Shown: piece by piece, positions 11,877 to 24,439 of the stretch
How positions within the stretch are numbered: the stretch's first letter is position 1
Layout: the number at the start of each line of letters is the position of its first letter
DNA from: Dromiciops gliroides
Lineage: Eukaryota > Chordata > Mammalia > Microbiotheria > Microbiotheriidae
Length of the DNA stretch: 64,000 nt
Assembly (NCBI RefSeq): GCF_019393635.1
Contig: NC_057867.1
Location: 63,057,492 to 63,121,491, forward strand
Direction: 5' to 3'
The notes under the pieces: model-generated
What the model was told of the DNA's origin: nothing
The model's database searches: none
The model's input: the letters and a program-made list of their open reading frames with translations, nothing else
Program-made: the position numbers and the translations under genes

Positions 11877-12469
11877 GATTCCGACTTTGGGGGTGGCAGT
11901 CTTTTGCCACCAGAGAGGGCTAGGAGATAGATACTTGGGCGACTCATCCTGAAGCTGAGAACTGTCCAGTTTGAATTTTCATAGCCCCAAGCCCCATGTC
12001 ACATCCATCCACTGGTTTCTGGCCACGGGACTCCTGAGCATACTCAACTTCCTGGGAAGGCCCCAGTGAGCTCAGGGTCTCAGGAGGATTCTGCTTCCCA
12101 ACTGGCCCAGTAACAGCCCCACTGCCTCTCCTATCCCTGCCTTCAAAGGTTAAGCCTTCCTGGGGTTCAGGCTTGGCAAGGCAGGGTGCCCCTTTCTGGT
12201 GATGGCCACCCTGTCTGCCTCTGTTGCTCTCCTATATTTCCTCTTGTGTTGGGCTGAAGTGCTTGACCTGCTGCAGTGTAGGCATTTGGGGGCACTTGGG
12301 CTGTGGCCCTCATCTCCTGCCAACCCTTCTCATCTCCATCTTGGGGAATCCTGGCTTCCACCCAGGCTTAACTTCTGGGGCCTTTACTGCTCTCTGCTTC
12401 TCTCCCCCATCCGAGCTGCCCCTGTCTCACCTCAGATTACTCTACTTTTCTACTTCAGGGGGAGGGAGG

Positions 12470-12470
12470 G

Positions 12471-12533
<63 letters not shown>

Positions 12534-12557
12534 AGAGAGAGAGAGATTGAGAGAGTG
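12470..12557. repeat. (GA)n microsatellite
   Basis: A GA run of about 35 units with two ATTGA interruptions near its 3' end. Confidence 0.96.
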
Positions 12558-12957
12558 CATACCTGGAAGACCTCTAAACTTTAAGCTCCACCTCCGGCTC
12601 ATCCTGGCTGTGCGATCCTGGCCAACTCATCTAGTTCCTTGAGAAGTTGCTATCTGGGTTTGGTGAGAGGAAGTTCCTTTAGTGTCCAGTTTCCTCTACC
12701 AGTGAAATCCCAGGTCCCATCTCTATTCTTATATTTTCTCCTTAGCTATTTATATGTTGCTTCTGCCCCCATCCCACCCCATGTAAGCTCTCTGAGCTTA
12801 AGGACTGTCTAATTTTTGTATTTGTATCCTAAGCACCCAGGTGGCACCCACTTAGACCTGGGTAAGCTGAGCCATTGCCTGGGCACAAAGGGGCCCTCCC
12901 TTCTTCATAGGCACAAAAAATTAATGAGGTGGGGGTGCACTGCTTGGAGAATAAATC

Positions 12958-13128
12958 CCTCTGGCTCAGATAGGTAGGTGCTGTTATCCTCATTTCACAG
13001 GTGAGGAAACTGAGGATGAGAAAAGAGAAATGACTTGCCCAGGAGCACATAGCTAGTAAGTGTGTCGGGCTAGATTTGAACATGGGTCTTCCTGACTGCA
13101 AGTCAGACACTGTCCACTGTGCCACCTA
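12958..13128 (+). mobile_element. CORE-SINE/MIR-type element
   Basis: The phrases 'ctcatttcacaggtgaggaa', 'tgacttgcccaggagcacat', 'agctagtaagtgtgtc' and a final 'tccactgtgccacctag' give the whole 3' half of a CORE-SINE. Confidence 0.75.
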
Positions 13129-14536
13129 GTGTAAACATCTCAAGCCCTACCTTTGAGATTTCAGAAATATAAGATTTGGAAGTATACTCTTTATTTCTCT
13201 GTTGTTCTCTGTTGGGGGACTAGAAGTAGTGGATGGAATCCATCTGCAAGGAGGCAGGTTTCAGTTCAATGTCAGAAGTTTTGGAGGAGACTGCTTGGTT
13301 TAGAAGAGGCTGGCCCCTGGTACTGGCTAGCTGTGTGACCTTGGGCAAGTCACTTAAACTCCCAATGCTCTAAGCCAGGGTTTTCCAAAATAATTTTGAT
13401 GATGCTCTTTCATTAGTAAAAAAAAAAAGTTGCTTATTCATAAATGATGTGCTTGTACTTCTCTCCTAATATATTACATTATGAAACATACAGAAATAGA
13501 CATTAAGAGGAGATAAAAGTGAAATAAACAATTTAAAACTATTTTATTTGATTTGTTAATGGTACAAACCTCTTTTTGCTCTCACTAAAATATTAATTTT
13601 TTTAGTGAGCAGTGTGATTAAATATGCTTTATTATTTTTTTAAAAACTGCATATGTCCTGGCTGATAGTGCAGAGTTATAAATAATAAATGTTTTAGTAA
13701 TTAATCATTCAGATAATCTCATTTATATAGCTCACTAAGCATGTGAATTTTTTAGCTACTTTATTGAAAGATACTCAAGACAACAATCAATGATAGCTCT
13801 GAAGTCAGTGAACATTTTTATATTCATCAGAGTAATCCCTTTTAGGATAGGGACCCAAAGGGTGAATTCACTGGGCTAAGGGAGGAAATCCCCCCCTTCC
13901 TCCTAATGCTGGCTTTCATCTTCTTTGCAATTTATAGACCTAGAAAATTACCTAGAGCAGTGAGAGGTTCTGAACTGCCCGGGGTCACACAGCATGCGTA
14001 TTTCAGAGTCTGGACTTAAAACCCACCCTGCTTCAAGATCAGCTTTCTCTTTACAATGGCTAGCCAGGTAAGACAGAAATACAGATACAGACCCTCTGTC
14101 TCTGTCTGTCTCTGCTTCCCTCTCCCTCCCTCGGCATTTTTGCTTCTGTTTAACCTCTATTTTTTTTGCTGGAATTATTTCATTCCATACTTTATTTGAA
14201 ATTGTGTATTGTTCTTATTGTATTTAGTTTGCATGACTAGTCTTATACAATTCCATTCCAGCCAGCCAGCCAGGATCAGGGGTTTCTCTCTAAGCTCTCT
14301 CTGCTGGCTCTCATCTCTGTGCATCTCACGCGTCAAAAGCCTTCTTTTCCCGAGGTTAAGCAGAGGTGCTGATGAGCCCTGAACCTGATAATTCTAAATT
14401 TTCTCCCACCCAAATTCTTCTTGAGCTCTTTCTGTTTGCTGTAATTTACCTTTCGCTATGGTTATTTGCATATATGTCATAACTGGTAAGCTTCATAAAG
14501 AATTGTATCTTTATCTTTGTAGTGTCAGTGATTCAT

Positions 14537-15060
14537 GAGTAAGTATGTATTAAGAGCTTACTCATGCTCGAGATAAGAAATGCAAAAGGGAGACCTTGTC
14601 CTCCATGAGTTTACATTTTGTCATTAGTTCTCTTGGTGAAGGAAGGACAAATAACATTTTATCCTTGTTCTCCGCAAGTTTACGTTTTGTCATAGGTCTT
14701 TTTCGTGAATGAAGGACGAACAACATTTTATCCTTGTCCTCCATGAGTTTACATTTTGCCATTGGACCTCTTAGTGAAGGAAGGACAAGCAACATTTTAT
14801 CTTTGTACTCCATGAGTTTACATTTTGTCATATGTCTTCTTCGTGAATGAAGGACAAACATCATTTTATTAGGGGGAGGCAACATGTTCACAGCTTATAC
14901 ACAAAATAAATACACATGGTTTGAAGTGAAGCTAAGGACTGGGGAAATCAAAAGGAGGTGGCAACTCAGTTGGGATTTTAAAGGGTACTAAAGATTAAAG
15001 AGGTGGAGGTAAGGAGGGAGAGAATTTCAAATACGGGAGAAAGCCACAGAGAAAGATGGG
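14537..15060 (+). mobile_element. SINE interrupted by a tandem expansion
   Basis: The sequence starts with 'gtatgtattaagagcttact' and continues to 'ccttgtcctccatgagttta'. This is the layout of an old mammalian SINE that usually reads as attaag-gcttac... and then ctcaaggagcttaca. The element resumes after 14,870 with 'ggaggcaacatgttc' and later text. The 69-bp tandem repeat at 14,594-14,869 is an expansion inside this copy. The boundaries are approximate. Confidence 0.5.
14594..14869. repeat. Four-copy 69-bp tandem repeat with an open minus frame
   Basis: Four units of exactly 69 bp start at 14,594, 14,663, 14,732 and 14,801. Each begins with ccttgt.ctc or a close variant and ends with cattttat. 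Units 1 and 3 share '-gaaggaaggaca-' and units 2 and 4 share 'ttcgtgaatgaagga', so the array is an ABAB pattern with a 138-bp higher-order unit. Because 69 is a multiple of 3, a 109-codon minus-strand frame (14,562-14,891) stays open, with a 23-residue repeat around KDKMLFVL and KCKLMED. I see no signal peptide, homologue or promoter and treat the frame as a by-product. Confidence 0.9.
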
Positions 15061-15270
15061 ATGCCAAATATTATACTGCAGTTTGAGAATATTAATCTTT
15101 AAACATTGACATTAGGAGCATACTGTCTTATGTTCTAAGCAGTTAACTGCTTTTGATGTCCTGTGTTTGCTTCTTAAAATTTCTAATATGTCCTTCATTG
15201 GCTTCTTAATAATTCTGGGTGCTTTACCCAAATTCTAAAAAATCCACAGAAGAAGCCGCTATTTTTTCAA

Positions 15271-15417
15271 ATTTTTTTTTGGTGAGGCAATTGGGGTTAA
15301 GTGACTTGCCCAGGGTCACACAGCTAGTAAGTGTTAAGTGTCTGAGGCCAGATTTGAACTCAGGTACTCTTGACTCCAGGGCCAGTGCTCTATCCACTGT
15401 GCCATCTAGCTGCCCCC
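15271..15417 (-). mobile_element. tRNA-derived marsupial SINE
   Basis: A reverse-oriented full-length copy from the T run to TAGCTGCCCCC. The flanks share aaattt-type target sequence. Confidence 0.93.
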
Positions 15418-16483
15418 GAAATTTGTTTTTTTTTTTAAATGTATTGTTATCATAAATCTTGCTCTACCTAATAAACTTCAATTTTCAAATTCTCCTAACG
15501 AAGGGGAAGATGGGTTGATGGTTATTTTCAAAGTGCATATAATATTGAGTAGGACAGTGTCTTCTGTTTTATCCAAAACAGTTTCTGTAAAAACCTGGAT
15601 ATTTTAATTTTGAACTTTTCCTGTTGGCATGTGCAAAACCCCCAAGGTATAGCTCAGTATTTAATAGGAACATATTATTATAAATTCCTATCAACAATTG
15701 AGCGATAAGTTCCACTTGAGTTAATTTTCATAAATTATAATTTTGCTATGTCTTGTATATTTGATATAAAGTGATTCTATATCTGAGGTTACAAAAACCA
15801 CAGCATGATGATAAGTAAAGATAGTATCCACATTTCACTCACTGTTTTCTTTGTACTGCCAACACCACATATAATATTTAAAAATAGCTATTTAAAGTTT
15901 AGTGTAAAATACAACAAAATTATCTTTAAAATTATATATTTCATGAAAATGAATATCATTCCTAGGGCCCTCCTACAAAGGTCCTTTTTTTTCAGGGAAA
16001 TGTGCCAAACTAGAGTTCTGATGTATGATAATGTTTTTATTCACATAGACACATGCTGTTGTAAAAAGGGTTGACATTTTCTGTTTTTCTTGGAATGTGT
16101 ATTATTGGGAAATGATAGTGGGCTGTTTGATGTATTTAGTCTAACTTCTGGGCATCGGCTGTTGAATGGTGGTGAAGATAATTTCTGGAAATGAAGCTAT
16201 GGGTATTTGTGGTGTATTGAGCATAGGAGTTGGGGGAGTGCCACCATGCTGGAGTAGACAGCAGCAGTGTTTCCAATAGTCAGGAGGATGAGTGAGGGAT
16301 TTACTCTTTAACTCTCAGTGGTGGGCATGTAATTGTAACTCAAGTGCCCTAGTCATGTGGGCCACAAGAGTAATCTGAATGTAGACAGTATTTTAGCTTT
16401 GTACAGGTCACTGTTCTAAATCATGATACTTCTTATGAAAAGGTGAATGTCATAATCTAGTTATTCTTCATCGATAAATCAGT

Positions 16484-16796
16484 TCCCATTAGTTGTTTGT
16501 CCTTCGTTCTCGAAGGTGACCATGACAGATGTCATGACTTTCACTGAATTGAATTTAAGTGAGGCAGGGCTGTGCAAGGTCACCAACCTCACTTTCTCCT
16601 CCAGAGCCATCTGGGTCCAGTGGCAAGATTTACATCAAGATCACTGGAGATGGCCCTGGATGTTTGAGGCAATTGGGGTTAAGTGACTTGCCCAGGGTCA
16701 CACAGTTAGTAAGTGTCTGAGGTGAGATTTGTACTCAGATCCTCCCAACTTTAGGGCCAGTGCTCTATCCACTGTAATGCCACTTAGCTGTTCCCA
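16484..16796 (-). mobile_element. Composite SINE, 313 bp
   Basis: The right half (from about 16,665) is a reverse-oriented copy of the window's common SINE. The left half ('tgtccttcgttctcgaaggt' through 'atcactggagatggccctgg') is a different repeat. A perfect 10-base duplication, ataaatcagt, lies at 16,474-16,483 and 16,797-16,806, so both halves appear to have inserted as one unit. Confidence 0.75.
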
Positions 16797-18179
16797 ATAA
16801 ATCAGTATGTCTCACATGGGCTCGTGAATCTTTTAACAGATTTTTCAGTCAAATTGGTTGTATAGACAGGGGCTTGGCAAAGAAAAGAATATGTGTCCGA
16901 GGCCCCACAAACTGTAGAGGAGGCCCTCAAGGGTCGAGCAGCTTAAGAGGAGGCGCTTAGAAAATGCTTCTTTAATTGAATGAGTATAAGGCACCTTCTT
17001 CCTCAGTGCTATCCCCAGCCCAGATCCTACTGAAACAGGACATTCCCATGAAATCATGAAGACTTTCTGAAGCACCTACTACACAATGCCAGGCATTGTG
17101 CTGAGCATATACAAAGGCAAAACCGGACTGTGGCCTTAAGGAGCTCCAAGTCCAATGAAGGAGAGCCCAACACGTAGACTACACTGTACAAGCAAACCGA
17201 AGACAGGCTACAGTGGAGATAATCAGTTAAGGGCAGACACCAGCACTAAAGAGGATCATAGCAGGCTGATGGCCACTTTATTAGGGGCTTCCATTTATTG
17301 ATCTCCCAACTTCCCTTCCAGTCCTATATCCACTGATGCTCAGGAGATGAGGCCAAGGTATAAGACAAAGCTTGAATGGGGCTGCTTCCCAAGAGAAAGA
17401 AGCATAGGAAGGGTTAGAAATTCTGGGAAATTCGCTTCTAGTTTCCCAGGGTGGGGACCACTCCAGTGAAGGCTGTTTTAGTTTTATTTTCATGGGATCA
17501 GAGATCTAGAACCTAAAGGGACCTTAGAGAGAGGTCACCAGCCCCCTCATGTGAGAGAGGAAAAAACTGAAGCCCAGAGAAGTTGTCAATCCCTCCCTCC
17601 CCTGGCCCTTGCCATCCCCTCTCTCTCTCTCCCCTTTGTTTGCTTTCTTCTTTGTGATTTACAGTAAAGGGACCTTGCTAGGTTTTCCATGGCTGGTTGT
17701 GTGCTTGCTTAGGACCAGCAGAAGCGGAGACTCTGCTTCTCTTTTTGCAATGGGAGCTGGGGGATGGGGGTGGGGGTGGGGAACAACAGGTGGTGGCTGT
17801 CAGTCAGAAGATAGGGGGACAGCCAAGCTCAGGCTCTTTTGGGAGAGAGGAGAAGGCTGAATGCCAGAGGCTTCCGAGGGCCTGGCTAAACCCGTGGCAT
17901 TCAGGATTAGCTGTGTACCAGGATTAGGTAGCAAGCTCATCTCTCCCCGGAGTCCAGGGGCCCCACAATAGGGACAATAATATTTCCAGGCACAACCGGC
18001 TGCCAAGGCAGGGCTGGAAAGTGCCTTGGGGGATTTCCATGGGCAGGGCTAGCCCCCAGCATCAGATGGAAGGCTCTGGGAGCCCAGGTAGAGGTTAGAG
18101 AGAAGCAGAAAGGATGGGAACTTGCCAAGAGGACCAGCCTTGAGATGTCTGCCATGGCCTTGCTACCTCCAAAAACAGA

Positions 18180-18520
18180 GATTGCTCATTAAATTTTAAT
18201 TAGCAATCAGCTTGTGTGAGAGGAGAGAAGAAGACCAATCGTCTAACCAAGTGCATTAATGTTTCCTTCTCGACAACAATGATCTCACTGGAGGCTGCAT
18301 CCTCCAATTTGGTCTCTAACCACCTACCCTAACGTCTTGTCCGGATTCTGAAAGCTGTGAAATAGCAAGTGCTAATTATTTTGGCTGGTTCTTGCTTATG
18401 CTCAAGGAAATCTGCGGTGCCGCTGCAGGGAGCAAAGAAATTGGTCTTAAATACGATGAATTAAGCACAGTGCATGACAAGCATCAGCACAGGTGTGACA
18501 TATATTAATGACATCTCTCC
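18180..18520. other. Candidate conserved non-coding element
   Basis: This is a repeat-free, balanced-composition stretch with homeodomain-like sites (TTAATTAG, GCTAATTATT, TGCATTAATG, GATGAATTAAG). It stands out from the surrounding SINE debris. Conservation cannot be tested here, and the functional call is inference only. Confidence 0.3.
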
Positions 18521-18775
18521 ATTAGCAGGGGACCATCAGCCCAACACATCTGCTGAGGTGCTGAATAACAAACTTGTTCAAGCCCCCCAAAGACAGGAAC
18601 CTCCTGGGAGCCCCCCAGTATGGCCCAGCAACCCAGTCAGAATGCAAGTTCCTTAAGGTCCGGAAATACTCTGTATTTTGTGTTCTATGCCTCTCCAGGA
18701 CCTGACCAGGGTCTTGGGCATAGAGTACCTATCCAATGACTAGAGTGCTGAACTTGGAGTTACAAAGATCTGGGG

Positions 18776-18931
18776 TTTTTTGTGGTTTTTTTTTGGTGGG
18801 GCAATGAGGGTTAAGTGACTTGCCCAGGGTCATACAGCTAGTAAGTGTCAAGTGTCTGAGGCTGGACTTGAACTCAGGTCCTCCTGAATCCAGGGCCGGT
18901 GCTTTATCCACTGGGCCACCTAGCTGCCTCC
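18776..18931 (-). mobile_element. tRNA-derived marsupial SINE
   Basis: A reverse-oriented copy with a T-rich start, 'gcaatgagggttaagtgact' and a terminal CCACCTAGCTGCC. Confidence 0.93.
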
Positions 18932-19332
18932 AGAGTCAGAAAGATCTGAGATCGAATTCTGCCTCAGAGTCTTACTAGCTGTGGGACTTAAAGCAAATTG
19001 TTTAACCTCTTTGCGCCTCAGTGTCCTCAAGTCAAATGAGAGAGTTGAACTCAATAGCCTAGAAGATCTGTTTCACAATCTGTGATCCTGTAACCCTATG
19101 AATGAAGGAATGAATGAAGGAATGCTTGTGTTGGCACAGGGAGAGGAGTATGGGCAGCCTTGACCTCTCCACAGTTTAGGAAGGACATCCAGAGGAGAGC
19201 CACCAGGATGGGGCAAGGGCGGGGGTGGGGGAGAAGGACCTCAAGGTCAAGGTCATTAGGGGATCCTGTGAATTGAAAGCTGGAAGAGGCCTTAGGGGGT
19301 CTCCTAGTCTAGCCCCTTCATTTTACAGATGA

Positions 19333-19504
19333 GGGGCAGCTAGGTGGTGCAGTGGATAGAGCACCGGCCCTGGATTCAGGAGGACCTGAGTTCAAATCCG
19401 ACCTCAGACACTTGGCACTTACTGGCTGTGTGACCCTGGGCAAGTCACTTAACCCCAATTGCCTCACACAAACCCCCCCAAAAACCAAAAAAAAAACCCC
19501 AAAA
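19333..19504 (+). mobile_element. tRNA-derived marsupial SINE
   Basis: A full-length copy with a long A/C-rich tail. It is inserted in a MIR-type fragment, with the target 'cattttac' repeated on both sides. Confidence 0.94.
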
Positions 19505-20368
19505 CATTTTACTTGCGTCTCAGGGATGTTTCATGATTTGCCCAAGGTCTTCCAGGGAGTTAGTCAAAGAGTCAGGATTCAATTTCAGGACTTACGGCTC
19601 ACAATTCACTGTTCTCTCTCATCTCATTGAAGGATGATTGAAACGACCTGGGGAAGTGTAGCCTGGAGAAGAGAAGACTCCAGGGGGAAATACTAGTGTA
19701 GTCAAGTGTTTGAAGGGATCATGTGAGGAGCAGTGATTAGAAGTTACACTAGTGAAGATTTAGGCTCAATGGAAGGAAAGACTTCTTGCCCCATAGTGGA
19801 AGGGGCTGCTTTGACAGATAGTGAGTTTCCTGTCACTGGAGTGCTTCACTGGTCAGGGATGTCAGGTGGAATTCTTGTTCAATCAGTCAAATAACAGACT
19901 TTTATTCAGTACCTGTTGTGTGCTAGGAACTGGAAACCACAGAAAGAAAAAGTAAAATGGAATGTTGTATACCGTGAACAGCAAGTAGGTTGGTTTGTCT
20001 GGATCAGAGTTTGTGAAGGGAAGTAATGTTGTAGCCAACTAGGAAAGGTAGGTTGGAGCCCAATTGGGTATGATTGTATATAGCTCAAAATGTAAAACAG
20101 AAGAATTTTACTTTATCTCAAAGGCAATAGGGAGCTACTGAAGCTTCTTGAGAATCAGACCTGCACATTTAGGAATATCAGCTTGGCAGTTATGTGGAGA
20201 ATAGATTGTAAAGAGGAGAGACTGGAGGGAAGTAAGAGATGATGAAGATCTGAGTGAGGGGGGGTGGGCATGTGAGTGGAGAGAAGGGGACCTAAATGAG
20301 AGATGGTGAAGAGATGGAAATGACAGGATTTGTATCACGGGGGAAATTGGTGATGGTGGAGGTCCTTT

Positions 20369-20970
20369 AAAGAATTACACCCTATGGCACACAAATCTTT
20401 TTTTGTTTTTGTTTTTGTTTTTAGTGAGGCAATTGGGGTTAAGTGACTTGCCCAAGGTCACACAGCTAGTAAGTGTTAAGTGTCTGAGACCGGATTTGAA
20501 CTCAGGTACTCCTGATTCCAGGGCCGGTGCTCTATCCACTGCGCCACCTAGCTGTCCCACACAAATCTAATTAGAATAAAATGATCTTTTATTTGGGTGC
20601 TAGAGAAAGAACAAGAGAGACGTCAAGGACTTCTCTTAAGGGAAGGTTGGTTCAGAGACATGATTCTCTGAGATACCTATCTCCTTGAACAGAAGAAAGG
20701 CAAAAGCTTTTATAGCTGGTAGATGGGATGGACAGATGGGGGTGATCACCTGACAATGGGAAGTTCCCTTTGGGGGTGGCGAAAGGCTTGAGTGGAGTGT
20801 GGTGGTCCTGACTTCTGGAGTGATCTCCGTCCCCTGGTTCTGATCAGGCAGCAGCCCCGCCTAATGGGCTTATCTCCCTTACTTCTCAAGGTGTGTCTGT
20901 CCTTTAGTTTCGCTGGCCAGTTTAAACTTTAATAGTCTCAGATTCCTTGATATGTCCCAACCCCATATCA
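20369..20970 (-). mobile_element. LTR-like element, copy 2
   Basis: This is the more complete of the two related elements. Read on the minus strand it begins near TGATATGGGG (plus position 20,970). It has a TATA box (CTATAAAAGC, about 20,708-20,717) and AAATAAAAGA about 120 bases further, then ends near GGGTGTAATTCTTTA. This order of promoter, then polyadenylation signal, then short terminal part is typical of a retroviral LTR. No internal gag or pol sequence is present. A SINE sits in it at 20,398-20,557. Confidence 0.55.
20398..20557 (-). mobile_element. tRNA-derived marsupial SINE
   Basis: A reverse-oriented full-length copy with a (TTTTTG)n-rich tail. Its target-site duplication is cacacaaatc on both sides. 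It lies in LTR-like copy 2, close to where another SINE entered copy 1. Confidence 0.94.
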
Positions 20971-23439
20971 ATTTGGTAACTGATTGGCTATTAGGGGGTT
21001 GGGGATGGGATGAGGTAGAGGGAAGGGGAGAATGACTCCAAGATTGTGATGGTAGGGTAGTGCAAGAACATTTTATTTGCATTAATCACTATCTCTGGGT
21101 TCCTTCACTTTTTTTCTGGTTCCTTCAGTTCTAATTCTTCTTCCATGTGCCAGGGACCAGTTAGCTAACGGGAACAGGTTGTGTACTGGTGCTGGAAGGA
21201 AGGGCCCTCCCAGGGTCCCCAGGGGAGCCTTGAGAGTTCAGCAAGGAAGGAGCCCTGGTCACAAGCCCTTTCTGTACCCGAAAGCCCTGTTTCATGCCTC
21301 AAAATGCCCCATAGTCAGGTTGAACATTAATATTTTTCAGCTCCCCACATCAGGATTGGTCCTTCCTGGGGAGGGATGGAAAGAGTGGATGATTTTAAGC
21401 TCCATCTCCTGGGTCAAAATCTACCCGAGATGTGGTGACCTGGAATGAAAGTAATCTAAATGGTGGCCTTGAAGGATTGGAAAATTGAAAAAAAAAACCT
21501 TGAAAAATGATTAGGGCCCTTGGCCTACCACTGGACCATTTCTATGTACCAAGAACCATCATTCCTAATATTAGAAGTAGGAAGGACTTTGGAGTGTTGG
21601 GGCTACCCTGCCCGACTAGGGAAGCCATGTCAAGGATTTGCATGAAGTACTATCAGGAGAAAGACAGTTCTGAGGAGAGGGTGAATAGAAATATGTACCA
21701 TCCCTCAAAGGCGAAACTATAACAAGGGTGAAGCAACTGGACCTTTGTCCCGGAATGGTGGTGGTGGTTCTCATCCTCCTTAAGTAAGGCCAACCTCTGG
21801 TCTTCTGACCCTGTATGTGCTGATCCTCCAGCTTCATGCTGTCTGGTACCACCTCTGATGGTCCTGATTCTCCCCTAGGATTGCCTTCCTCCACCATCAT
21901 GTTTTTCTGGCTGCTGAGTGCCCCCACTCCCTTCTCCCATCAGCTGTGCCATGAGGATTTGGGGTCCAGGAATCTGGAAGAGACAGGCCGTTCCTTGTCT
22001 CAGAATGATTGCATCCTACCAGGTGGGGGGAGGGGGAGAACAATCCTCACCCTCCCTGCCTACCACCAACTGATTTTACCCCAGGCGCTGGAAGGCCTCA
22101 CTAATCTACCAGTAACATCACAGCTTCATAGGCCTGGTTAAAAGGGACCTCCAAAGCCAAAGTGGTCTAGGTCAGCTCCTTCTTTTTACAGGGAAAGAAA
22201 TGGAAGACCATGGAGGTGAAATGACTTTCCTCTGGTCACACGGGTAGTAGGCATCAGAGGCAGTATTGGATGCCAGGTTCACCAGGGCTCTTATTTTCCT
22301 TCTTCCTCCATGGAAAGGGAAACTCCTGGTCTGACATCTGCTTGCCTGAGACTTCCTAACCTGTTCTAGACATATGGGGTAGCAGGAGAGGAGGCCTGGG
22401 GGGTTCACCCCAAGAGCATCCAGCCTGTGGTGGGGAGAGCCCCTCCCCCGCCCCTCCCCCCTCCAGGATACCACAAGTGGACGCCTTCTAAGGACGTGCC
22501 CAGCTGGGGGCAGCAGAGCCTCACAGCTGAGGCCCCGGGGAGGCGGGGCAAGGATTGCAGTCAGCTCCAGGCTGCTGAGCAGCCTCTGGAATCGGCTGTG
22601 ATCCGGGTCTCCTTTCCCTATTAGGAAAGCTGCTGTTGCAGAGAGAGAAATGGGTATTTTAAGGAAGAATGTAGTTCTGAGTACATTTCAACCGCCTGTA
22701 AAGACTTAGATGCCCTTGATGGCACCCGGATGATAATGAAGCCGATAAGGAAGCCCCAAGGCCCCTGTGACAGCCCATTCACTAGGCCCCCTGGGACATG
22801 GGGTTTCTGAGGGTTTGGTCTCCTTCATCCGGCTTGTGCTTTAAGGCCTACGAAACATCACAGATCCCAGGTTGTACACGTGGTGATCCCTCACTCTACC
22901 TCATTCCATTTAGAGATGAGGAAAAGGAGACTTCCCGTGGCTAGTGACTAACCCAGGGTCATTTTGCTAGTAGGCCCCTGAGGCAGGACTCCGACCTGGC
23001 CATCTGCCTCCAGGGCTTGGCCATTTGCCATATCAGTCCAACATACAACACCCTTTTACAAACCACACGCCTGGGCCTCATTTTAGTAGACAACTGGATG
23101 GCCCACCCTTCTTGTAGCCTGCTGTGAGATATCACCCCACTGAGGAGTGTGCTAGTAAATGTTTAGCACTTGGCTCGTGGAAAAAGCAAGATACTTTTCT
23201 AAGCTTAATCTGCATCATTAATATGTTCCCCCTCACTCTGAAATCTAGACAATCGACAGAACAAGAAATCAAGCCCTGATTTGGAATGTTCCCTGTTCTC
23301 CAGGTAGATATTCTATAATGCTGACAATTCAACGCTGAGCTCTCCTGAGCTGGTTCAAGCTGGCTCCGTCATAGCCCTGCCCTGCCCCACTCTCAGCCAG
23401 GCTGGCATGCCAACAATGCTGAAGGGTTTGACCAGCTCC

Positions 23440-23720
23440 TACACGGTGTCATGGAAAGAGCCCTGAATTTAGAGTTGATGGACCCAGGCCTGAGCCCTTT
23501 GCCACTTACTGGCTGTCTGACCTTGGGCAAGTGTCTGCCCTTGCCTGTAGCTCAGTTTCCTCATCAGTAAAATGAAGATGAGTGCATTAGACAGCCTCCA
23601 AAGCCCCTTCCAGCCCCAGATCTATGATCTTCACTTCTCTCAGTTTCCTGTTCTGAAGGGGTTGGACAAGATGGTCCCTGAGGTGCCTGCTAGCTCTAAC
23701 TCTGGTCCCATGTTCCAGAG
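23440..23720 (+). mobile_element. MIR-type SINE body
   Basis: The order is 'ggaaagagccctgaatttag', 'gccacttactggctgtctga', 'tcagtttcctcatcagtaaa' and 'cccttccagccccagatcta'. This is an almost full-length dispersed copy of the SINE body that also forms the monomer of the 32-41 kb tandem array. Confidence 0.7.
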
Positions 23721-23960
23721 GGCAGAGGAGTTTGTTGCCAGCCCACTATCTCCTACATCGTTTCCCCAACTTCATTACCCCATCTAGCTAGTGGGAAGCC
23801 CTGGGCTACAATTGGATCAGTGGTCTCCTTCTTGAAATGGCTTAGTAATTGGGCTATTTTTTTCCAATGGGGGTGGGGTGGGGTGGAGAAGAGTGAGAAG
23901 GAATCTCGTGTTAGATTGCCAGCAAAAAAAGAAAGAAAGAAAATAGGATCATGGGAGCAT

Positions 23961-24116
23961 TATTTATTTATTTATTTTGCGGCGCAATGGGGGTTAAGTG
24001 ACTTGCTCAGGGTCACACAGCTAGTAAGTGCCAAGTGTCTGAGGCTGGATTTGAACTCAGGTCCTCCTGAATCCAGGGCCGGTGCTCTATCCACTGCGCC
24101 ACCTAGCTGCCCCCCC
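23961..24116 (-). mobile_element. tRNA-derived marsupial SINE
   Basis: A reverse-oriented copy flanked by the near-perfect duplications catgggagcatt and catgggagtatt. Confidence 0.95.
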
Positions 24117-24439
24117 CATGGGAGTATTTTTAAAAAATGCACAGAGAAGAAGGAAGTCCAGAAGGAAACACAGATGAGCAGGATAGCTTTGAAAGTACCA
24201 TGATGAATGTTGTTTTTTTAAAGCAAACTATACATCATAGAGATTGGTAGTTTCATATGTAAGCCTCTTTTTCTGTTCTACTTAATATATGGAAATATTC
24301 TCTTTTTGTTGTTAATGTGCAGAATAAAAAAATTTAAAAAGAAAAAAAGATATTTCCTTGAAATTTAATTCCCGCCTGGGGCCAAAGCAGCTATGAATGA
24401 GTCCTTCTGGCCTATCCCCCCACCCCATACTTTCTTCCC

